A stretch of 40,555 nt of DNA, from the NCBI RefSeq assembly GCF_004634195.1, contig NZ_SKBP01000016.1, positions 1 to 40,555 of the forward strand. The letters run 5' to 3'. The stretch is from Flavobacterium salilacus subsp. salilacus (GTDB taxonomy: Bacteria > Bacteroidota > Bacteroidia > Flavobacteriales > Flavobacteriaceae). The position numbers were made by a program, and so were the translations under genes. This document shows positions 8,459 through 18,552 of the stretch, in pieces. The notes under the pieces are model-generated. The model was not told the DNA's origin and did not search any database. It saw only the letters and a program-made list of their open reading frames with translations. Numbering within the stretch: position 1 is the first letter of the stretch; the number at the start of each line of letters is the position of its first letter.

Positions 8459-10360
8459 CTATAAAGTTTCCTTTAGCCATTTAAAAAATTCGCGTTGCCA
8501 TACCATTCCGTTTTGTGGTTTCAGTACCCAGTGGTTCTCGTCAGGAAAAACAATAAAACGACTCTTGATGCCTCTCAACTGTGCTGCCTGAAAAGCTTCC
8601 TGCCCTTGCCCTATAGGCACACGAAAATCTTTGTCGCCCTGAAATATCAGTATCGGGGTGTCCCAGTTGGCTACATAATTTATAGGGTTAAACTTGTCGT
8701 ATGTTTTTTGTGCCACAGCATTACCTTGCTCCCAATAGGCACCGCCACTGTCCCAGTTGGTAAAAAATACCTCCTCGGTAGTGCCATACATACTTTGCAG
8801 GTTAAACACACCATCGTGGGCTATAAAAGTCTTGAAGCGTTTTTGATGGATGCCCGCCAGGTAAAATACAGAGTAACCGCCATAGCTGGCACCTACCGCT
8901 CCCAGTCTTGCTTTATCTGCATACGGTTCTTTAGCCACATCGTCTATAGCCGATAGGTAGTCGTCCATAACCTGTCCGCCCCAGTCTTTACTGATGGCTT
9001 CATTCCACGCCACCCCGTGCCCCGGCATACCGCGCCTGTTAGGCGCAACCACTATATAACCTTGTGCTGCCATAACCTGAAAATTCCATCGGAATGAGTA
9101 AAACTGCGTGAGTGCGCTTTGCGGCCCTCCCTGACAGTACAACAGGGCAGGGTATTTTTTAGAAGCATCAAAGTTGGGCGGGTATATCATCCAGACCAGC
9201 ATTTTTTTGCCATCGGTAGTGGTAACGTAGCGTTTTTCGGTTTTGCTCATCGCTACGCCTTTATACAAATTGTCGTTTACGGTGGTTATTTGTTTCCAGT
9301 CTTTCTTTTTCAGGTCGTAGCTGTATATTTCGTTAGCGTGGTTCATGTCGCTGCGGGTTACAATTACTTTGTTGCCGCTAAAACCTACTATGCTGTTTAT
9401 ATCCCAATAGCCATCAGTAAGCTGCTGTACTGTTACCGCTATTTTGGTAAGCCCCGGGAAGTTTACTTCAAACAGTTGTTTTGTACCATCAACCGCAGCC
9501 AGGAAATATACTTTTTTGCCATCCTCACTCCAGGTAAAGGCATCAACTGTACCATCCCACCCGGCGGTAAGGTTAATGTCCATTCCTTTATGGCGTACTA
9601 TAATATCGTTTTTATCGGCTTCATAACCATTGCGCTTCATTTGCAGCCATGTCAGGTCGCCTTTAGGCGAAAAGGCAGGCTGGGTATCATAACCCTCATT
9701 TTCTTCGGTAAGGTTTACCGTAGTGCCGTTTTCAAGCGTATATTCATACAGGTCGGTGTTGGTACTGGTGGCATAGGCTGTACCTGCCTTTTTCTTAGAT
9801 ACATAAATAATTTTTTTACCATCGGGCGACCATGTGTAATCTTCCTCCCCGCCAAAGGGTTTTTGAGGCGAATCATAAGGCTCGCCTTTCATAATATCGG
9901 TAAAGTTGTATTTATTGTTTACAGGAGCATAGCCTACATGGTTGTGTGTGCCGTTGTTCCAGGTGTCCCAGTGGCGATAGTCGAGCGCGTTATAAATCTG
10001 TACGGTCGATTTTTCCAGTTCCGGGTAATAATCTTTACCATATACATTTTCGGTTTTTACCTCTTTGTGCATCAGTATATACTTACCATCGGGCGAAATA
10101 TATTTATCGGCAACCAGTTCCTTATAGTCTTCTATTTCATTCGCTTTTCCACCATTTATAGGTATGCTGTATAACTTGCTGTCCAGTTTGTTTTCTTCCA
10201 TGTTGGGGGTAGAAACCTTATAAACAATATTTTTTCCGTCTTTGCTAATACCAAGAGGACTTATACGCCCCAGTTTCCATAGCAGTTCGGGGGTCATGTG
10301 TTGTTGTGCGGCAGCAGATAATCCCATGAGGCTAAAAGTTATAATAAGTAGTTTTTTCAT
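8459..10360 (-). CDS. Secreted S9 family (dipeptidyl/acylaminoacyl-type) serine peptidase
   Basis: An alpha/beta-hydrolase peptidase with an N-terminal beta-propeller built of WSPDGKKI-type blades (for example 177-185 and 277-284). The C-terminal catalytic domain holds S492 in GASYGGYS, D578 in GDKDFRVP and H610 in DENHWV. The start at 10360 gives a clean signal peptide, MKKLLIITFSLMGLSAAAQ. An upstream in-frame ATG at 10399 would place 13 unrelated residues before it and is unlikely. That gives 633 residues. The predicted role is periplasmic breakdown of peptides for nutrition, like the prolyl oligopeptidase at 15749-17851. Substrate specificity cannot be read from sequence. Confidence 0.93.
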   Translation of the reverse strand: MKKLLIITFSLMGLSAAAQQHMTPELLWKLGRISPLGISKDGKNIVYKVSTPNMEENKLDSKLYSIPINGGKANEIEDYKELVADKYISPDGKYILMHKEVKTENVYGKDYYPELEKSTVQIYNALDYRHWDTWNNGTHNHVGYAPVNNKYNFTDIMKGEPYDSPQKPFGGEEDYTWSPDGKKIIYVSKKKAGTAYATSTNTDLYEYTLENGTTVNLTEENEGYDTQPAFSPKGDLTWLQMKRNGYEADKNDIIVRHKGMDINLTAGWDGTVDAFTWSEDGKKVYFLAAVDGTKQLFEVNFPGLTKIAVTVQQLTDGYWDINSIVGFSGNKVIVTRSDMNHANEIYSYDLKKKDWKQITTVNDNLYKGVAMSKTEKRYVTTTDGKKMLVWMIYPPNFDASKKYPALLYCQGGPQSALTQFYSFRWNFQVMAAQGYIVVAPNRRGMPGHGVAWNEAISKDWGGQVMDDYLSAIDDVAKEPYADKARLGAVGASYGGYSVFYLAGIHQKRFKTFIAHDGVFNLQSMYGTTEEVFFTNWDSGGAYWEQGNAVAQKTYDKFNPINYVANWDTPILIFQGDKDFRVPIGQGQEAFQAAQLRGIKSRFIVFPDENHWVLKPQNGMVWQREFFKWLKETL

Positions 10361-10599
10361 TGGTTTTACATTAAAATAAGATTGCCTTAAAAGTAGCAAA
10401 TTTCTTTAACACCCCATATTTGACTATATTGTATTATTATCGATTAAATTTGAGTTTTATACTTGTTGTTTGTGTTAAATAAATAACTTTTGTGCAAAAG
10501 GTGATTATAAAATGTTAAGCTAATAGAGGTTTGAAAAAATATAACTAATTTCACGAACTTAAAATAACAGCAGTTTTATACATCAATTAACTATAGCAC

Positions 10600-11340
10600 A
10601 TGAGTGATTTTGACTGGATGCAACTTATAAACCCCGAGTTTTATATTACATTAGAACTGGGTGGTGTTCCTGTAGGGATATATGTTGTATTGTTTATAAT
10701 TTTTGCCGAAACCGGGCTTTTTGCAGGTTTCTTCCTTCCGGGCGACAGCCTTTTGTTTCTTGCCGGAATATACAGCACTGAATTAATGACAACTCTTATA
10801 CCTATTGAGGGCGATTTTATAAATGTACTTTTACTATCGGTACTGGTAGCCCTAAGCGGAATATTGGGTAATACCTTCGGCTACTGGTTTGGCTACAGGA
10901 GCGGTAGCTATCTGTATAAAAAAGAAGATACTTTTTTGTTCAAGAAAAAATACCTGATACAATCGCACGAGTTTTTTGAAAAACACGGAGGCAGGGCTAT
11001 AATATTTGCCCGTTTCCTGCCCATCATCCGTACGTTTGCACCTATTATTGCGGGGGTAGTAAAAATGGACAAAAAGAAATTTATGTTCTACAACATCCTC
11101 AGCTCTTTTATGTGGGCAATAACCCTGATATTTGCGGGGCACTACCTGTATGAGCTTTTTCTGAAAACACTTAATATTGACCTGAAAGCCCACATAGAGC
11201 TTATTATTATAGGCATTGTGGCTATAACTACCGTACCGCTTATACTCAATGCCATAAAAGGTAAAAAAGTTACCGAACAGGAAGCTATTGAAGAGGCAAT
11301 GGACGATGACGACCACGACAGCGATATCTTCCCCCGATGA
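10600..11340 (+). CDS. DedA family membrane protein
   Basis: 246 residues with several hydrophobic segments. The DedA/SNARE-associated (PF09335) signature appears in ETGLFAGFFLPGDSLLFLAG (about 37-56) and in FARFLPIIRTFAPIIAGVVKM. Members of the family act as inner-membrane lipid scramblases or flippases, for example for undecaprenyl phosphate in DedA/UptA-type proteins. The acidic residue and arginines expected in the re-entrant loops are present. The stop overlaps the start of the next gene (ATGA at 11337-11340), so the two are translationally coupled. About 240 bases upstream carry no gene; only an AT-rich stretch with an imperfect -7 box is seen there. Confidence 0.93.
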   Translation: MSDFDWMQLINPEFYITLELGGVPVGIYVVLFIIFAETGLFAGFFLPGDSLLFLAGIYSTELMTTLIPIEGDFINVLLLSVLVALSGILGNTFGYWFGYRSGSYLYKKEDTFLFKKKYLIQSHEFFEKHGGRAIIFARFLPIIRTFAPIIAGVVKMDKKKFMFYNILSSFMWAITLIFAGHYLYELFLKTLNIDLKAHIELIIIGIVAITTVPLILNAIKGKKVTEQEAIEEAMDDDDHDSDIFPR

Positions 11341-12449
11341 AACTGAGTTGGTGGGAAATAAAAAACTGGTTTAGCGGGATAGATTATACTATTGTGGGCA
11401 GCGGTATAGTAGGGCTGCATGCTGCGTTGCGCCTACGCGAACGCTTCCCTGACAGTAAAATTCTCGTACTTGAAAAAGGACACTTACCACAAGGCGCAAG
11501 TACCAAAAATGCAGGCTTTGCCTGTTTTGGCAGCCTTTCGGAAATTGCCGACGACCTGAATAATCATACCGAAGAAGAAGTTATTAATCTGATACAAAAA
11601 CGTCTGGGCGGGTTGCAGCTATTGCGCAAACGCTTGGGCGATGCCGTTATCGACTATAAGCCCTACGGCGGTTATGAACTTTTCTTAGAAAACGATGCCT
11701 CAACGTATGAGGATTGCCTGCGCAAACTCCCGTTTGTAAACGAGGTGCTTCGCCCCATGTTTCGCAATGATGTATTTGCTAAGGAAACCGACCGTTTCGA
11801 TTTTAAAGGCATACACGAATACCTGATTTTTAATCCCTACGAAGCCCAAATAGACACGGGCAACATGATGCAGGCACTCCTGAAAGAAGCTGCTGCAAAC
11901 AATATACTGATACTAAACTGCCAAACCGTTACCGGTTATCATGAAAAAGCGGATGGCGTTACCGTAGCGCTTAACGATTTTAGTTTTACAACTAAGAAAC
12001 TGCTTTTTGCTACCAATGGTTTTGCTTCGGGCATAACCGATGGGGCGGTAAAACCCGCACGTGCGCAGGTACTCATTACCGAACCGATACCCAACCTTGA
12101 CATCAGGGGGACTTTTCATATTGACAAAGGGTTTTACTATTTCCGTAATTATGAAGACAGGATATTACTGGGCGGTGGGCGAAACCTTGACTTTGAAGGC
12201 GAAACTACTACCGAACTGGCACAAACCACCCTTATTCAAAACCGTTTGGAACAACTTTTACATGAAGTGATAGTACCCAACCACGAGGTAAAAATTGCCC
12301 ACCGCTGGAGCGGTATTATGGGTGTGGGTAGCCAAAAGAACCCTATTGTAACGCAACTGAGCGACCATGTATATTGTGGCGTACGACTTGGCGGTATGGG
12401 TGTGGCAATAGGCAGCAGCATAGGCGCAGAGCTTGCCGATTTGGTTTAA
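11337..12449 (+). CDS. FAD-dependent oxidoreductase (DAO family)
   Basis: 370 residues. A Rossmann dinucleotide site lies near the N-terminus: TIVGSGIVGLHAALRLRERF followed by the acidic end KILVLEKG. The flavin-contact segment GASTKNAGFACFG is typical of D-amino-acid oxidase-like (PF01266) enzymes. The C-terminal GVRLGGMGVAIGSSIGAELADL is the usual second FAD-binding segment. It probably oxidises a secondary or tertiary amine substrate, but nothing visible fixes which. It starts inside the DedA stop codon. There is no signal peptide. The 3' end nearly touches the convergent S41 gene (2 bases apart). Confidence 0.88.
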   Translation: MKLSWWEIKNWFSGIDYTIVGSGIVGLHAALRLRERFPDSKILVLEKGHLPQGASTKNAGFACFGSLSEIADDLNNHTEEEVINLIQKRLGGLQLLRKRLGDAVIDYKPYGGYELFLENDASTYEDCLRKLPFVNEVLRPMFRNDVFAKETDRFDFKGIHEYLIFNPYEAQIDTGNMMQALLKEAAANNILILNCQTVTGYHEKADGVTVALNDFSFTTKKLLFATNGFASGITDGAVKPARAQVLITEPIPNLDIRGTFHIDKGFYYFRNYEDRILLGGGRNLDFEGETTTELAQTTLIQNRLEQLLHEVIVPNHEVKIAHRWSGIMGVGSQKNPIVTQLSDHVYCGVRLGGMGVAIGSSIGAELADLV

Positions 12450-12451
12450 GC

Positions 12452-13939
12452 CTAATTACTTTTCGCGATAAGCTTTTTAGTATATTCCAATGGGGTATCA
12501 TACCCTTTTAAAAACTCATTAATTGTAGGTTGTATTTTGTGGTCGGGTATAACACCTCTCCCGTAAGGCACTTTATTTTCAGATACATCCAGCACAAATT
12601 TAAGCAAAGGTAAATCGACAGCTATTCCGGTATTAGGCAGTGTAAGTTCAATGCTGTAACCGCTTGTGTTGCCCAAAAAGCCACCGCCTGTTTCTTCTCC
12701 CACAAATACAGCATTGGTATGTTCTTTCATCAAACTGCAAAATTCGGCACCTCCCGAATAGGTCCACCCGCTGGTAAGCAGATATACATTACCCGTAAAC
12801 GGATCTGGCTGTATTGCAGTTGGGATATTTACATCGGCTTTTCGCAAAATTCTCCCGTCGTCAGCCAAATAGTGTTCTTTTTTAAGATCTGTTTCTAACT
12901 CTTCTATGTCTTCTGCATCATAATCAGAGTATTTATAAAAGGAGTAGCTAAAAGCGGATGCCTGTACATATTTATACTTGTTGTAGGGTTTGTTGGTTAA
13001 GTACGAAAATATATAATCTTCGTTGCCCTCTGTGCCTCCGCCGTTTTCTCTAAGATCTATTATAAGGTTTTTAATATTCAGTGTTTTTAATCTGCTGAAA
13101 CTATTTTCAATGAATGTTTTAAAATTCATACCTTCTTCCTCATAATCATCATTGCTGAACGTATTAATTGTCAGTACGGCAGTGCTGTTATCTGTAATAT
13201 CTAATTTGGCAGGTACTTCAACACTTTTAAAAACGCCTTCTTTATATAACGCCTTATTAATACGTACTAAAGTAATAATATCTACTGCTGTTATTTCATA
13301 CGTTTTTTCCTTATTTGTTTCGGGGTTTAGTACTGTAATTTCAAAAGTATCAGGACGTGCAATTGTTTTAGCATATTCAATGGCAAATTTTCTCCCGTCT
13401 AAGTATCGGTATTTAGAGCTTTTTACAAAACCATCGGCAGCAAAGGTGTTATAAATGGAGGTGTATATATCCTTTATCGGTTTGTTGTTTATTGCAAGCA
13501 GTTGATAACCTTTTATGTCAATATCAGGCGCGGGGTTGTTAAGTACATATACTTTATCCTGTAGCGTAATAACGCTGAGTGGTAGGAACTTCCCATTTTT
13601 TAAAAGTGCTTTTTTAGCCGTTTCATCTAAATAGATGTCACAATGGTCTTCTTTGGCAAAAGCAACTAAAGGAGCAGTTATGTTATAAAACTCAAGACTG
13701 TTTAATGAGTCTGTAATTTTGTTTCGCTGTGCTTTTACTATACTGTCAAACTGCTGTTCGGTACTATACCAGTATAAGCCCGTATGTGCTTCTTTTAGGC
13801 TGTTGGTTAACAGGTCAAAATCTTCTGTTAACTGTTCTTTGGAGTATGTTTTAAGTCCTAAATCGTTTTTAATTGAATCGTCTTTTTTTTGACAGCATAT
13901 AACAAGAACTGACAGAAGTAAAAGCAGTATTTTTTTCAT
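12452..13939 (-). CDS. S41 family serine peptidase, lipoprotein
   Basis: 495 residues. Lipobox LVIC places the lipidated Cys at 15 (16 is also Cys), so it is membrane anchored. A PDZ-like segment with GYQLLAINNKPIKDI lies at about 144-158. The C-terminal-processing-peptidase core holds NLIIDLRENGGGTEGN (about 291-306) and the nucleophile S395 in TSGWTYSGGAEF, followed by VGEETGGGFLGNTSG. The family acts on C-terminal or misfolded protein segments in the envelope. It is convergent with the oxidoreductase gene. Upstream are a -7-like TATTTTTG on the minus strand (13964-13957) but no matching TTG. Confidence 0.9.
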   Translation of the reverse strand: MKKILLLLLSVLVICCQKKDDSIKNDLGLKTYSKEQLTEDFDLLTNSLKEAHTGLYWYSTEQQFDSIVKAQRNKITDSLNSLEFYNITAPLVAFAKEDHCDIYLDETAKKALLKNGKFLPLSVITLQDKVYVLNNPAPDIDIKGYQLLAINNKPIKDIYTSIYNTFAADGFVKSSKYRYLDGRKFAIEYAKTIARPDTFEITVLNPETNKEKTYEITAVDIITLVRINKALYKEGVFKSVEVPAKLDITDNSTAVLTINTFSNDDYEEEGMNFKTFIENSFSRLKTLNIKNLIIDLRENGGGTEGNEDYIFSYLTNKPYNKYKYVQASAFSYSFYKYSDYDAEDIEELETDLKKEHYLADDGRILRKADVNIPTAIQPDPFTGNVYLLTSGWTYSGGAEFCSLMKEHTNAVFVGEETGGGFLGNTSGYSIELTLPNTGIAVDLPLLKFVLDVSENKVPYGRGVIPDHKIQPTINEFLKGYDTPLEYTKKLIAKSN

Positions 13940-14065
13940 TGGTTACGCGTTTTGCCCAAAAATAATTAATTAAGGGGCGTTCTGTAAATTGAACTTAACA
14001 AAAAAGAAAATAGTATTAAGTTTCCAACTTATTTGTATTTTCGTTGTCTGTAATTTCAGTCTGCT

Positions 14066-14743
14066 ATGCTGCGAAAGATTTTCCGCTTTTTCTTTAAAAT
14101 ATTCCTTTGGTTTATCGTTATATCCGTGCTTTCGGTAGTACTGTTCCGGTTTGTACCCGTTCCGTTTACCCCACTCATGGTATCCCGTGCGTTAGAGCAA
14201 CGCGAACGCGGTGAAGAAATGACGGCAAACCACGACTGGGTGCCGATTGAAGAAATATCGCCCGAATTGCAAAAAGCCGTTATTGCCAGCGAAGACAGTA
14301 ATTTTTTAACCCACCATGGTTTTGATTTCGATGCGATGTACAAAGCCTATAAAAACAATAAAAAAGGTAAAAAAATAAAAGGCGGCAGCACCATATCGCA
14401 GCAAACCGCCAAAAACGTTTTCCTGTGGCAGGGCAGGAGTTACCTGCGCAAAGGGCTTGAGGCATACTTTACCGTGCTGATTGAATTGCTTTGGAGCAAG
14501 GAACGCATTATGGAAGTTTACCTGAACAGTATAGAAATGGGCGACGGGATATATGGCGCGCAGGGAGCAGCCAAATACTGGTACAGGAAAGATGCTAAAA
14601 ACCTTACCCGCTATGAAGCGGCAGGTATAGCGGCGATACTGCCCAACCCGCTGAAATACAAAGCAACAAACTCATCTGCTTATATCAACAGGCGCAAAGG
14701 ACGTATTGTGAGCCACATGCGCTATGTAAAACTGGATTATTGA
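14066..14743 (+). CDS. mtgA: Monofunctional biosynthetic peptidoglycan transglycosylase
   Basis: Polymerises lipid II into glycan strands at the periplasmic face of the inner membrane. It has one N-terminal membrane anchor (about 9-30). The GT51 domain shows the catalytic glutamate E76 in VIASEDSNFLTHHGFD, the KGGSTISQQTAKNVFL motif (about 105-120), the RKGLEAYFTVLIE helix, and KERIMEVYLNSIEMGDGIYG with AAKYWY. At 225 residues there is no transpeptidase domain. Its TGA overlaps the ATG of the LpxR-like gene (TGATG), so the two envelope genes are coupled. Confidence 0.96.
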   Translation: MLRKIFRFFFKIFLWFIVISVLSVVLFRFVPVPFTPLMVSRALEQRERGEEMTANHDWVPIEEISPELQKAVIASEDSNFLTHHGFDFDAMYKAYKNNKKGKKIKGGSTISQQTAKNVFLWQGRSYLRKGLEAYFTVLIELLWSKERIMEVYLNSIEMGDGIYGAQGAAKYWYRKDAKNLTRYEAAGIAAILPNPLKYKATNSSAYINRRKGRIVSHMRYVKLDY

Positions 14744-15696
14744 TGTGGAGTTTAAAACACATTATCATCGCAGTATTATGCACCGCACCGGTATGGGCAC
14801 AAAAACCCGCCGAGATGGGTGTTATACTGGATAACGACCTGTATTCTTCGGTGGTAAACGACCAGTATTATACCAATGGAATCGAATTTTTTTATCGTTA
14901 TCTGGGTACTGCCAAGAATGAGAAAATAGCCAAAAAAATTACCGAATTCCGTGCAGGGCAATACATTTATAATCCACAGTCCGTAAGAGCGGAAGAAATA
15001 AATGTAAACGACAGACCTTTTGCGGGCTACCTTTTTGCTGAAGCAGGCATTAATACCCATTATAAAAGCGAAAGTGTTTTAAAACTCAATTTTCAGGTTG
15101 GGGTAGTAGGGCCGGAATCGTTTGCCGAAGATGTGCAGGAAGGACTGCATAAAGTACTGGGTTACCCCACCGTAAGGGGGTGGCAACACCAGATAACAAC
15201 CCTTTTGGGCTTGCAGGCTAATATGGTATATTCCCGAAAAATATTCCGTGAAACCTATAAAGAAAAAGTAGATTTCCACCTACAGGGCGAACTGAATGCC
15301 GGTACGGTATGGACAGGGGCATCCGTTGGGGCTATGGCACGCATTAATCTCCACAAAAACCTTGTGTTAAAGCCCATATACAATTCAATGCTGCATAATG
15401 CCACTGTGAGCCATGATAAAGAAAGTTATAAAGGGCGCAGGGAGCTTTTCTTGTTCCTGAACCCCAATATTAACTATCAAATTTATGATGCTACCATACA
15501 AGGCAGCTTGTTTAATGATGACAGCCCGGTAACGTTCCCGCTTATTCCTGTTCGTTTTAATGCCGAGTTTGGCGTTAAGTACGGAAGGAATAACTGGAAT
15601 TTATCCTACTCGGTAAACTATCGTGGCAAAGAACTTTCTAATAGTGTTATTACAGGCTACCACTACGGCTCTATTGTGATAGGGTATTTACTTTAA
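14743..15696 (+). CDS. LpxR-like lipid A deacylase family (DUF2219) outer-membrane protein
   Basis: 317 residues with a signal peptide (MWSLKHIIIAVLCTAPVWAQ). The family hallmarks are DNDLY near the mature N-terminus, DQYYTNGIEF, NDRPFAGYLFAE and GPESFAEDVQEGLHKVLGYPTVRGWQHQI. LpxR uses an Asn-Asp pair, a Thr and a His in these positions to remove the 3'-acyloxyacyl chain of lipid A. The rest alternates as barrel strands and ends near GYHYGSIVIGYLL. ATG 14743 is chosen; TTG 14740 would add one residue. It is coupled to mtgA, which suggests joint envelope remodelling. Activity is inferred from family membership. Confidence 0.85.
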   Translation: MWSLKHIIIAVLCTAPVWAQKPAEMGVILDNDLYSSVVNDQYYTNGIEFFYRYLGTAKNEKIAKKITEFRAGQYIYNPQSVRAEEINVNDRPFAGYLFAEAGINTHYKSESVLKLNFQVGVVGPESFAEDVQEGLHKVLGYPTVRGWQHQITTLLGLQANMVYSRKIFRETYKEKVDFHLQGELNAGTVWTGASVGAMARINLHKNLVLKPIYNSMLHNATVSHDKESYKGRRELFLFLNPNINYQIYDATIQGSLFNDDSPVTFPLIPVRFNAEFGVKYGRNNWNLSYSVNYRGKELSNSVITGYHYGSIVIGYLL

Positions 15697-15748
15697 GCCC
15701 CCAACCCCAAAGGGGAGTAACGAGCCTTTTGCTGCTGTCAACTGTAAA

Positions 15749-17851
15749 CTATTTCTTAGGAGCTACTCCCATATTATAAAATGTAAAAGCCTGTATGTCG
15801 CAATACTCTTCAATAGTCTGCGCTACCGATTTTCCTGCGCCATGCCCGGCTTTTACACCAATGCGAATCAAAACAGGGTTGTTGCCCGTTTGGTATTCCT
15901 GTAGTGTGGCGGCAAACTTAAAGCTGTGTGCGGGTACAACGCGGTCGTCATGGTCGCCCGTAGTAATCAGCGTAGCGGGATATTGCACACCTTTCTTTAC
16001 ATTATGCACCGGCGAATAGCTTTTCAGGTAGTCAAACATTGCTGCGTTGTCTTCGGCAGTACCATAGTCATACGCCCACCCTGCACCTGCGGTAAAGGTA
16101 TGGTAGCGTAGCATATCCAGCACACCTACGGCAGGCAACGCTACTTTCATCAGGTCGGGGCGTTGGGTCATGACAGCACCAACCAGCAGACCGCCGTTAG
16201 AGCCTCCCCTTATGGCTAAGTAGTCAGATGAAGTATAGTTGTTATCAATCAGGTATTCCGCAGCAGCGATAAAATCGTCAAACACGTTTTGTTTTTGCAG
16301 TTTCGTTCCCGCATCGTGCCATTTCTTGCCATATTCGCCACCGCCACGCAGGTTTGCTACTGCATAAATGCCTCCGTCTTCCATCCATACCGCATTAGCT
16401 ATGCTGAAAGCAGGCGTAAGGCTTATATTGAAACCGCCATAACCGTACAGCATGGTCGGGTTTTTACCGTTTAGTTTTACATCTTTTCTGTGGGTAATAA
16501 TCATAGGTACTTTAGTACCGTCTTTCGAGGTATAAAATACCTGTTTAGAAACGTAATCATCAGTATTAAAATCAACTTTTGGTTTGCGGTACAGCTCCGA
16601 TTTTCCCGTTTTCGGGTTGTAAGAATATATCGTACCTGGGCTGATGTAGTTGGTAAACGAATAATATAACACATCGGCATCTTTTTTACCGCCGAAACCG
16701 CCTGCACTACCAATGCCCGGCAGGGTAACTTCGCGTACCAACTTGCCTTTGTGGTCATATTGTTTTACTACCGAAACGGCATCCTGCATATACTCGGCAA
16801 AAATGTAACCTGCCCCGGTGGATGCTGAAAGTACATTTTCGGTTTCCGCAATCAGGTCTTTCCAGTTTTGCTGTTGCGGGGCTTTGGCATCAACAGTTAC
16901 CACCCGATTATTAGGAGCATTGTAATTGGTAGAAATGTATAAAGTAGTGCCCTCGCTGTCTATAATACTGCTGTCGCTGTCAAAGTTGTCTGCCACAGTA
17001 ATTATTTTACTGTTAGCATTGCTAAGGTCTTTAATGTACAACTCATTTCCCGAAGTGGAATTGGCAGCCGAGATAACCAGGTATTTTTGGTCTTCGGTTA
17101 CATAACCACCCACATACCTGCGTTTTTGCTCTGTACCGAATATAACTTTATCCTGAGATTGCGGTGTACCCAGCTTATGATAGTACAGTTTGTGCTGATC
17201 GGTTTTTGCCGATAGCTCACTGCCTTCGGGTTTGTCATAACTGGAATAGTAAAAACCTTCGTTACCCAGCCACGATATACCACTGAATTTTACATCAACC
17301 AATGTTTCGCCTGTCAGCTTTTTGGTTTTGGCATCCATTACAAACACCTTGCGCCAGTCGCTCCCTCCTTCGGATATGGAGTAGGCACACAGGCTGCCGT
17401 CTTTAGTAAAACTTACACCGCCCAATGATGTTGTACCGTCTTTAGAAAAGGTGTTAGGGTCAAGGAAAACCTCTTCCTTACCGTTTTTGTCTTTACGGTA
17501 CAGTACCGACTGGTTTTGTAAACCATCGTTTTTATAATAGTAGGTATAATCGCCTTCCTTAAACGGAGCGGAAACTCTTTCGTAGTTCCAAAGCTGTTCC
17601 ATACGTTTTTTGATGCTTTCGCGAAAGGGTATTTGTTCGAGGTAGTTAAACGTAACCTCGTTCTGAGCTTTTACCCAGGCTGCCGTTTCTTCTGATCGGT
17701 CGTCTTCCAGCCAACGGTACGGGTCGGGCACGGCAGTACCAAAATACGTATCGACAGTATTTCCTTTTCGGGTTTCAGGATAATTAAGTTTTTGTGCATT
17801 CATGCTGATAGCGGTTGCTATAACCGTTGCTATAATTATGGTTTGTTTCAT
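15749..17851 (-). CDS. Prolyl oligopeptidase (S9A), secreted
   Basis: 700 residues. Signal peptide [20 protein letters not shown], then the N-terminal [27 protein letters not shown] segment typical of prolyl endopeptidases, a seven-bladed propeller, and a hydrolase domain. The triad is S551 (RGGSNGGLL), D635 ([10 protein letters not shown]) and H670 (KAGHGAGKS). It closely matches the layout of the classic periplasmic flavobacterial prolyl endopeptidase. It cleaves short peptides after proline. It has its own promoter (17876-17909) and is a single gene between convergent or terminated units. Confidence 0.96.
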   Translation of the reverse strand: MKQTIIIATVIATAISMNAQKLNYPETRKGNTVDTYFGTAVPDPYRWLEDDRSEETAAWVKAQNEVTFNYLEQIPFRESIKKRMEQLWNYERVSAPFKEGDYTYYYKNDGLQNQSVLYRKDKNGKEEVFLDPNTFSKDGTTSLGGVSFTKDGSLCAYSISEGGSDWRKVFVMDAKTKKLTGETLVDVKFSGISWLGNEGFYYSSYDKPEGSELSAKTDQHKLYYHKLGTPQSQDKVIFGTEQKRRYVGGYVTEDQKYLVISAANSTSGNELYIKDLSNANSKIITVADNFDSDSSIIDSEGTTLYISTNYNAPNNRVVTVDAKAPQQQNWKDLIAETENVLSASTGAGYIFAEYMQDAVSVVKQYDHKGKLVREVTLPGIGSAGGFGGKKDADVLYYSFTNYISPGTIYSYNPKTGKSELYRKPKVDFNTDDYVSKQVFYTSKDGTKVPMIITHRKDVKLNGKNPTMLYGYGGFNISLTPAFSIANAVWMEDGGIYAVANLRGGGEYGKKWHDAGTKLQKQNVFDDFIAAAEYLIDNNYTSSDYLAIRGGSNGGLLVGAVMTQRPDLMKVALPAVGVLDMLRYHTFTAGAGWAYDYGTAEDNAAMFDYLKSYSPVHNVKKGVQYPATLITTGDHDDRVVPAHSFKFAATLQEYQTGNNPVLIRIGVKAGHGAGKSVAQTIEEYCDIQAFTFYNMGVAPKK

Positions 17852-17875
17852 ACTGTTTCCGGTTAGTTAGAGTAA

Positions 17876-17909
17876 CAAAAATAGGGAATACTTCATTAAT
17901 CTGCACCAA
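17876..17909 (-). promoter_or_regulatory. Promoter of prolyl oligopeptidase gene
   Basis: On the minus strand there is TTG (17909-17907), a 23-base spacer and TATTTTTG (17883-17876), about 25 bases ahead of the ATG at 17851. It begins right after the upstream terminator hairpin. Confidence 0.55.
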
Positions 17910-17910
17910 T

Positions 17911-17942
17911 AAAAAATCCCGACAGGGGGCGGTCGGGATTTT
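17911..17942 (-). terminator. Intrinsic terminator of the TonB receptor cluster
   Basis: Perfect 11-base arms (AAAATCCCGAC, GTCGGGATTTT) enclose an 8-base loop. On the minus strand they end in T6. It lies 23 bases after the lipoprotein stop at 17965. Confidence 0.88.
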
Positions 17943-17964
17943 AATAGCCATTAGTTATAAAAAC

Positions 17965-18534
17965 TTATGGTACAACCACCGCTACCTGAAAAGTAGCCGT
18001 AGCATCGGTGCTTCCGCCTGCGTTGGTAATATTGCCGCTTGCCACGCCCTCTGCATCTTTATTAGGCTCATGCCTTAGGGTAACAGTTAGGTTGCCTGTA
18101 GTGGCAGTTTCTGCCGCTTCAAATGTAAAAGCAAGCCCTATAGGGTCGCCGTTTACATCCTGGTCGGTATAGGCAAATGTGCCTAATCCGTTAGCCTGGT
18201 AAAAAATCTGGTGTTCATCGCCCTCTTCCTGTACCTCCTCGGTAATGTTTTCGGCAGGGCTTTCGGTTTCATTTAAAAAAGTTACGCTTCCGGTATAATT
18301 TGCCCCGGCAATAAAATCGCCCGATACGGTAAGCACAGGCGCATCAGGCCCGTCGCCGTCAAGGTCGCGCGAGGTTAGTATAACCGTTTCGCCATCGGCA
18401 ACAGGGGTAAAGGTGGCTGTAATTGTGGTAATTACTTCCTCTTCATTTACAAAAGGAGCATCATCATCGTTACTGCACGAAGTTAAACTGATGAAAGTAA
18501 GTAATGCTAAAGCTGATAATTTTAACTGTTTCAT
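17965..18534 (-). CDS. Lipoprotein paired with TonB receptor (type 1 periplasmic-binding-fold-like family)
   Basis: 189 residues. Lipobox LTSC (Cys 20) followed by SNDDDAP makes it a lipoprotein. The mature part is acidic and beta-rich, with the features EEEVITTITATFTPV, SRDLDGDGPDAPVLTVSG, SPAENITEEVQEEGDEHQIFY and TVTLRHEPNKDAEGVASGNITNAGGSTDATATF. I recognise this from flavobacterial lipoproteins that NCBI names 'type 1 periplasmic binding fold superfamily protein'; the fold name may not describe its function. It sits 18 bases after the TonB receptor stop and is followed by a terminator. It is probably the surface or periplasmic partner of the receptor. Acidic and histidine residues could bind metal; that is inference. 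Confidence 0.75.
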   Translation of the reverse strand: MKQLKLSALALLTFISLTSCSNDDDAPFVNEEEVITTITATFTPVADGETVILTSRDLDGDGPDAPVLTVSGDFIAGANYTGSVTFLNETESPAENITEEVQEEGDEHQIFYQANGLGTFAYTDQDVNGDPIGLAFTFEAAETATTGNLTVTLRHEPNKDAEGVASGNITNAGGSTDATATFQVAVVVP

Positions 18535-18552
18535 TTTAAAATAGGTATTTAA

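Noticed and set aside
9119..10174. 351-codon plus-strand open frame
   Set aside because: Lies wholly antisense to the S9 peptidase gene, whose catalytic motifs are intact; no domain or signal of its own.
10360..10399. Upstream start for the S9 peptidase
   Set aside because: Would put 13 residues ahead of a normal signal peptide; ATG at 10360 preferred.
10361..10599. Hidden gene or RNA in the 239-base gap before the DedA gene
   Set aside because: No open frame, hairpin or consensus promoter with both boxes could be supported.
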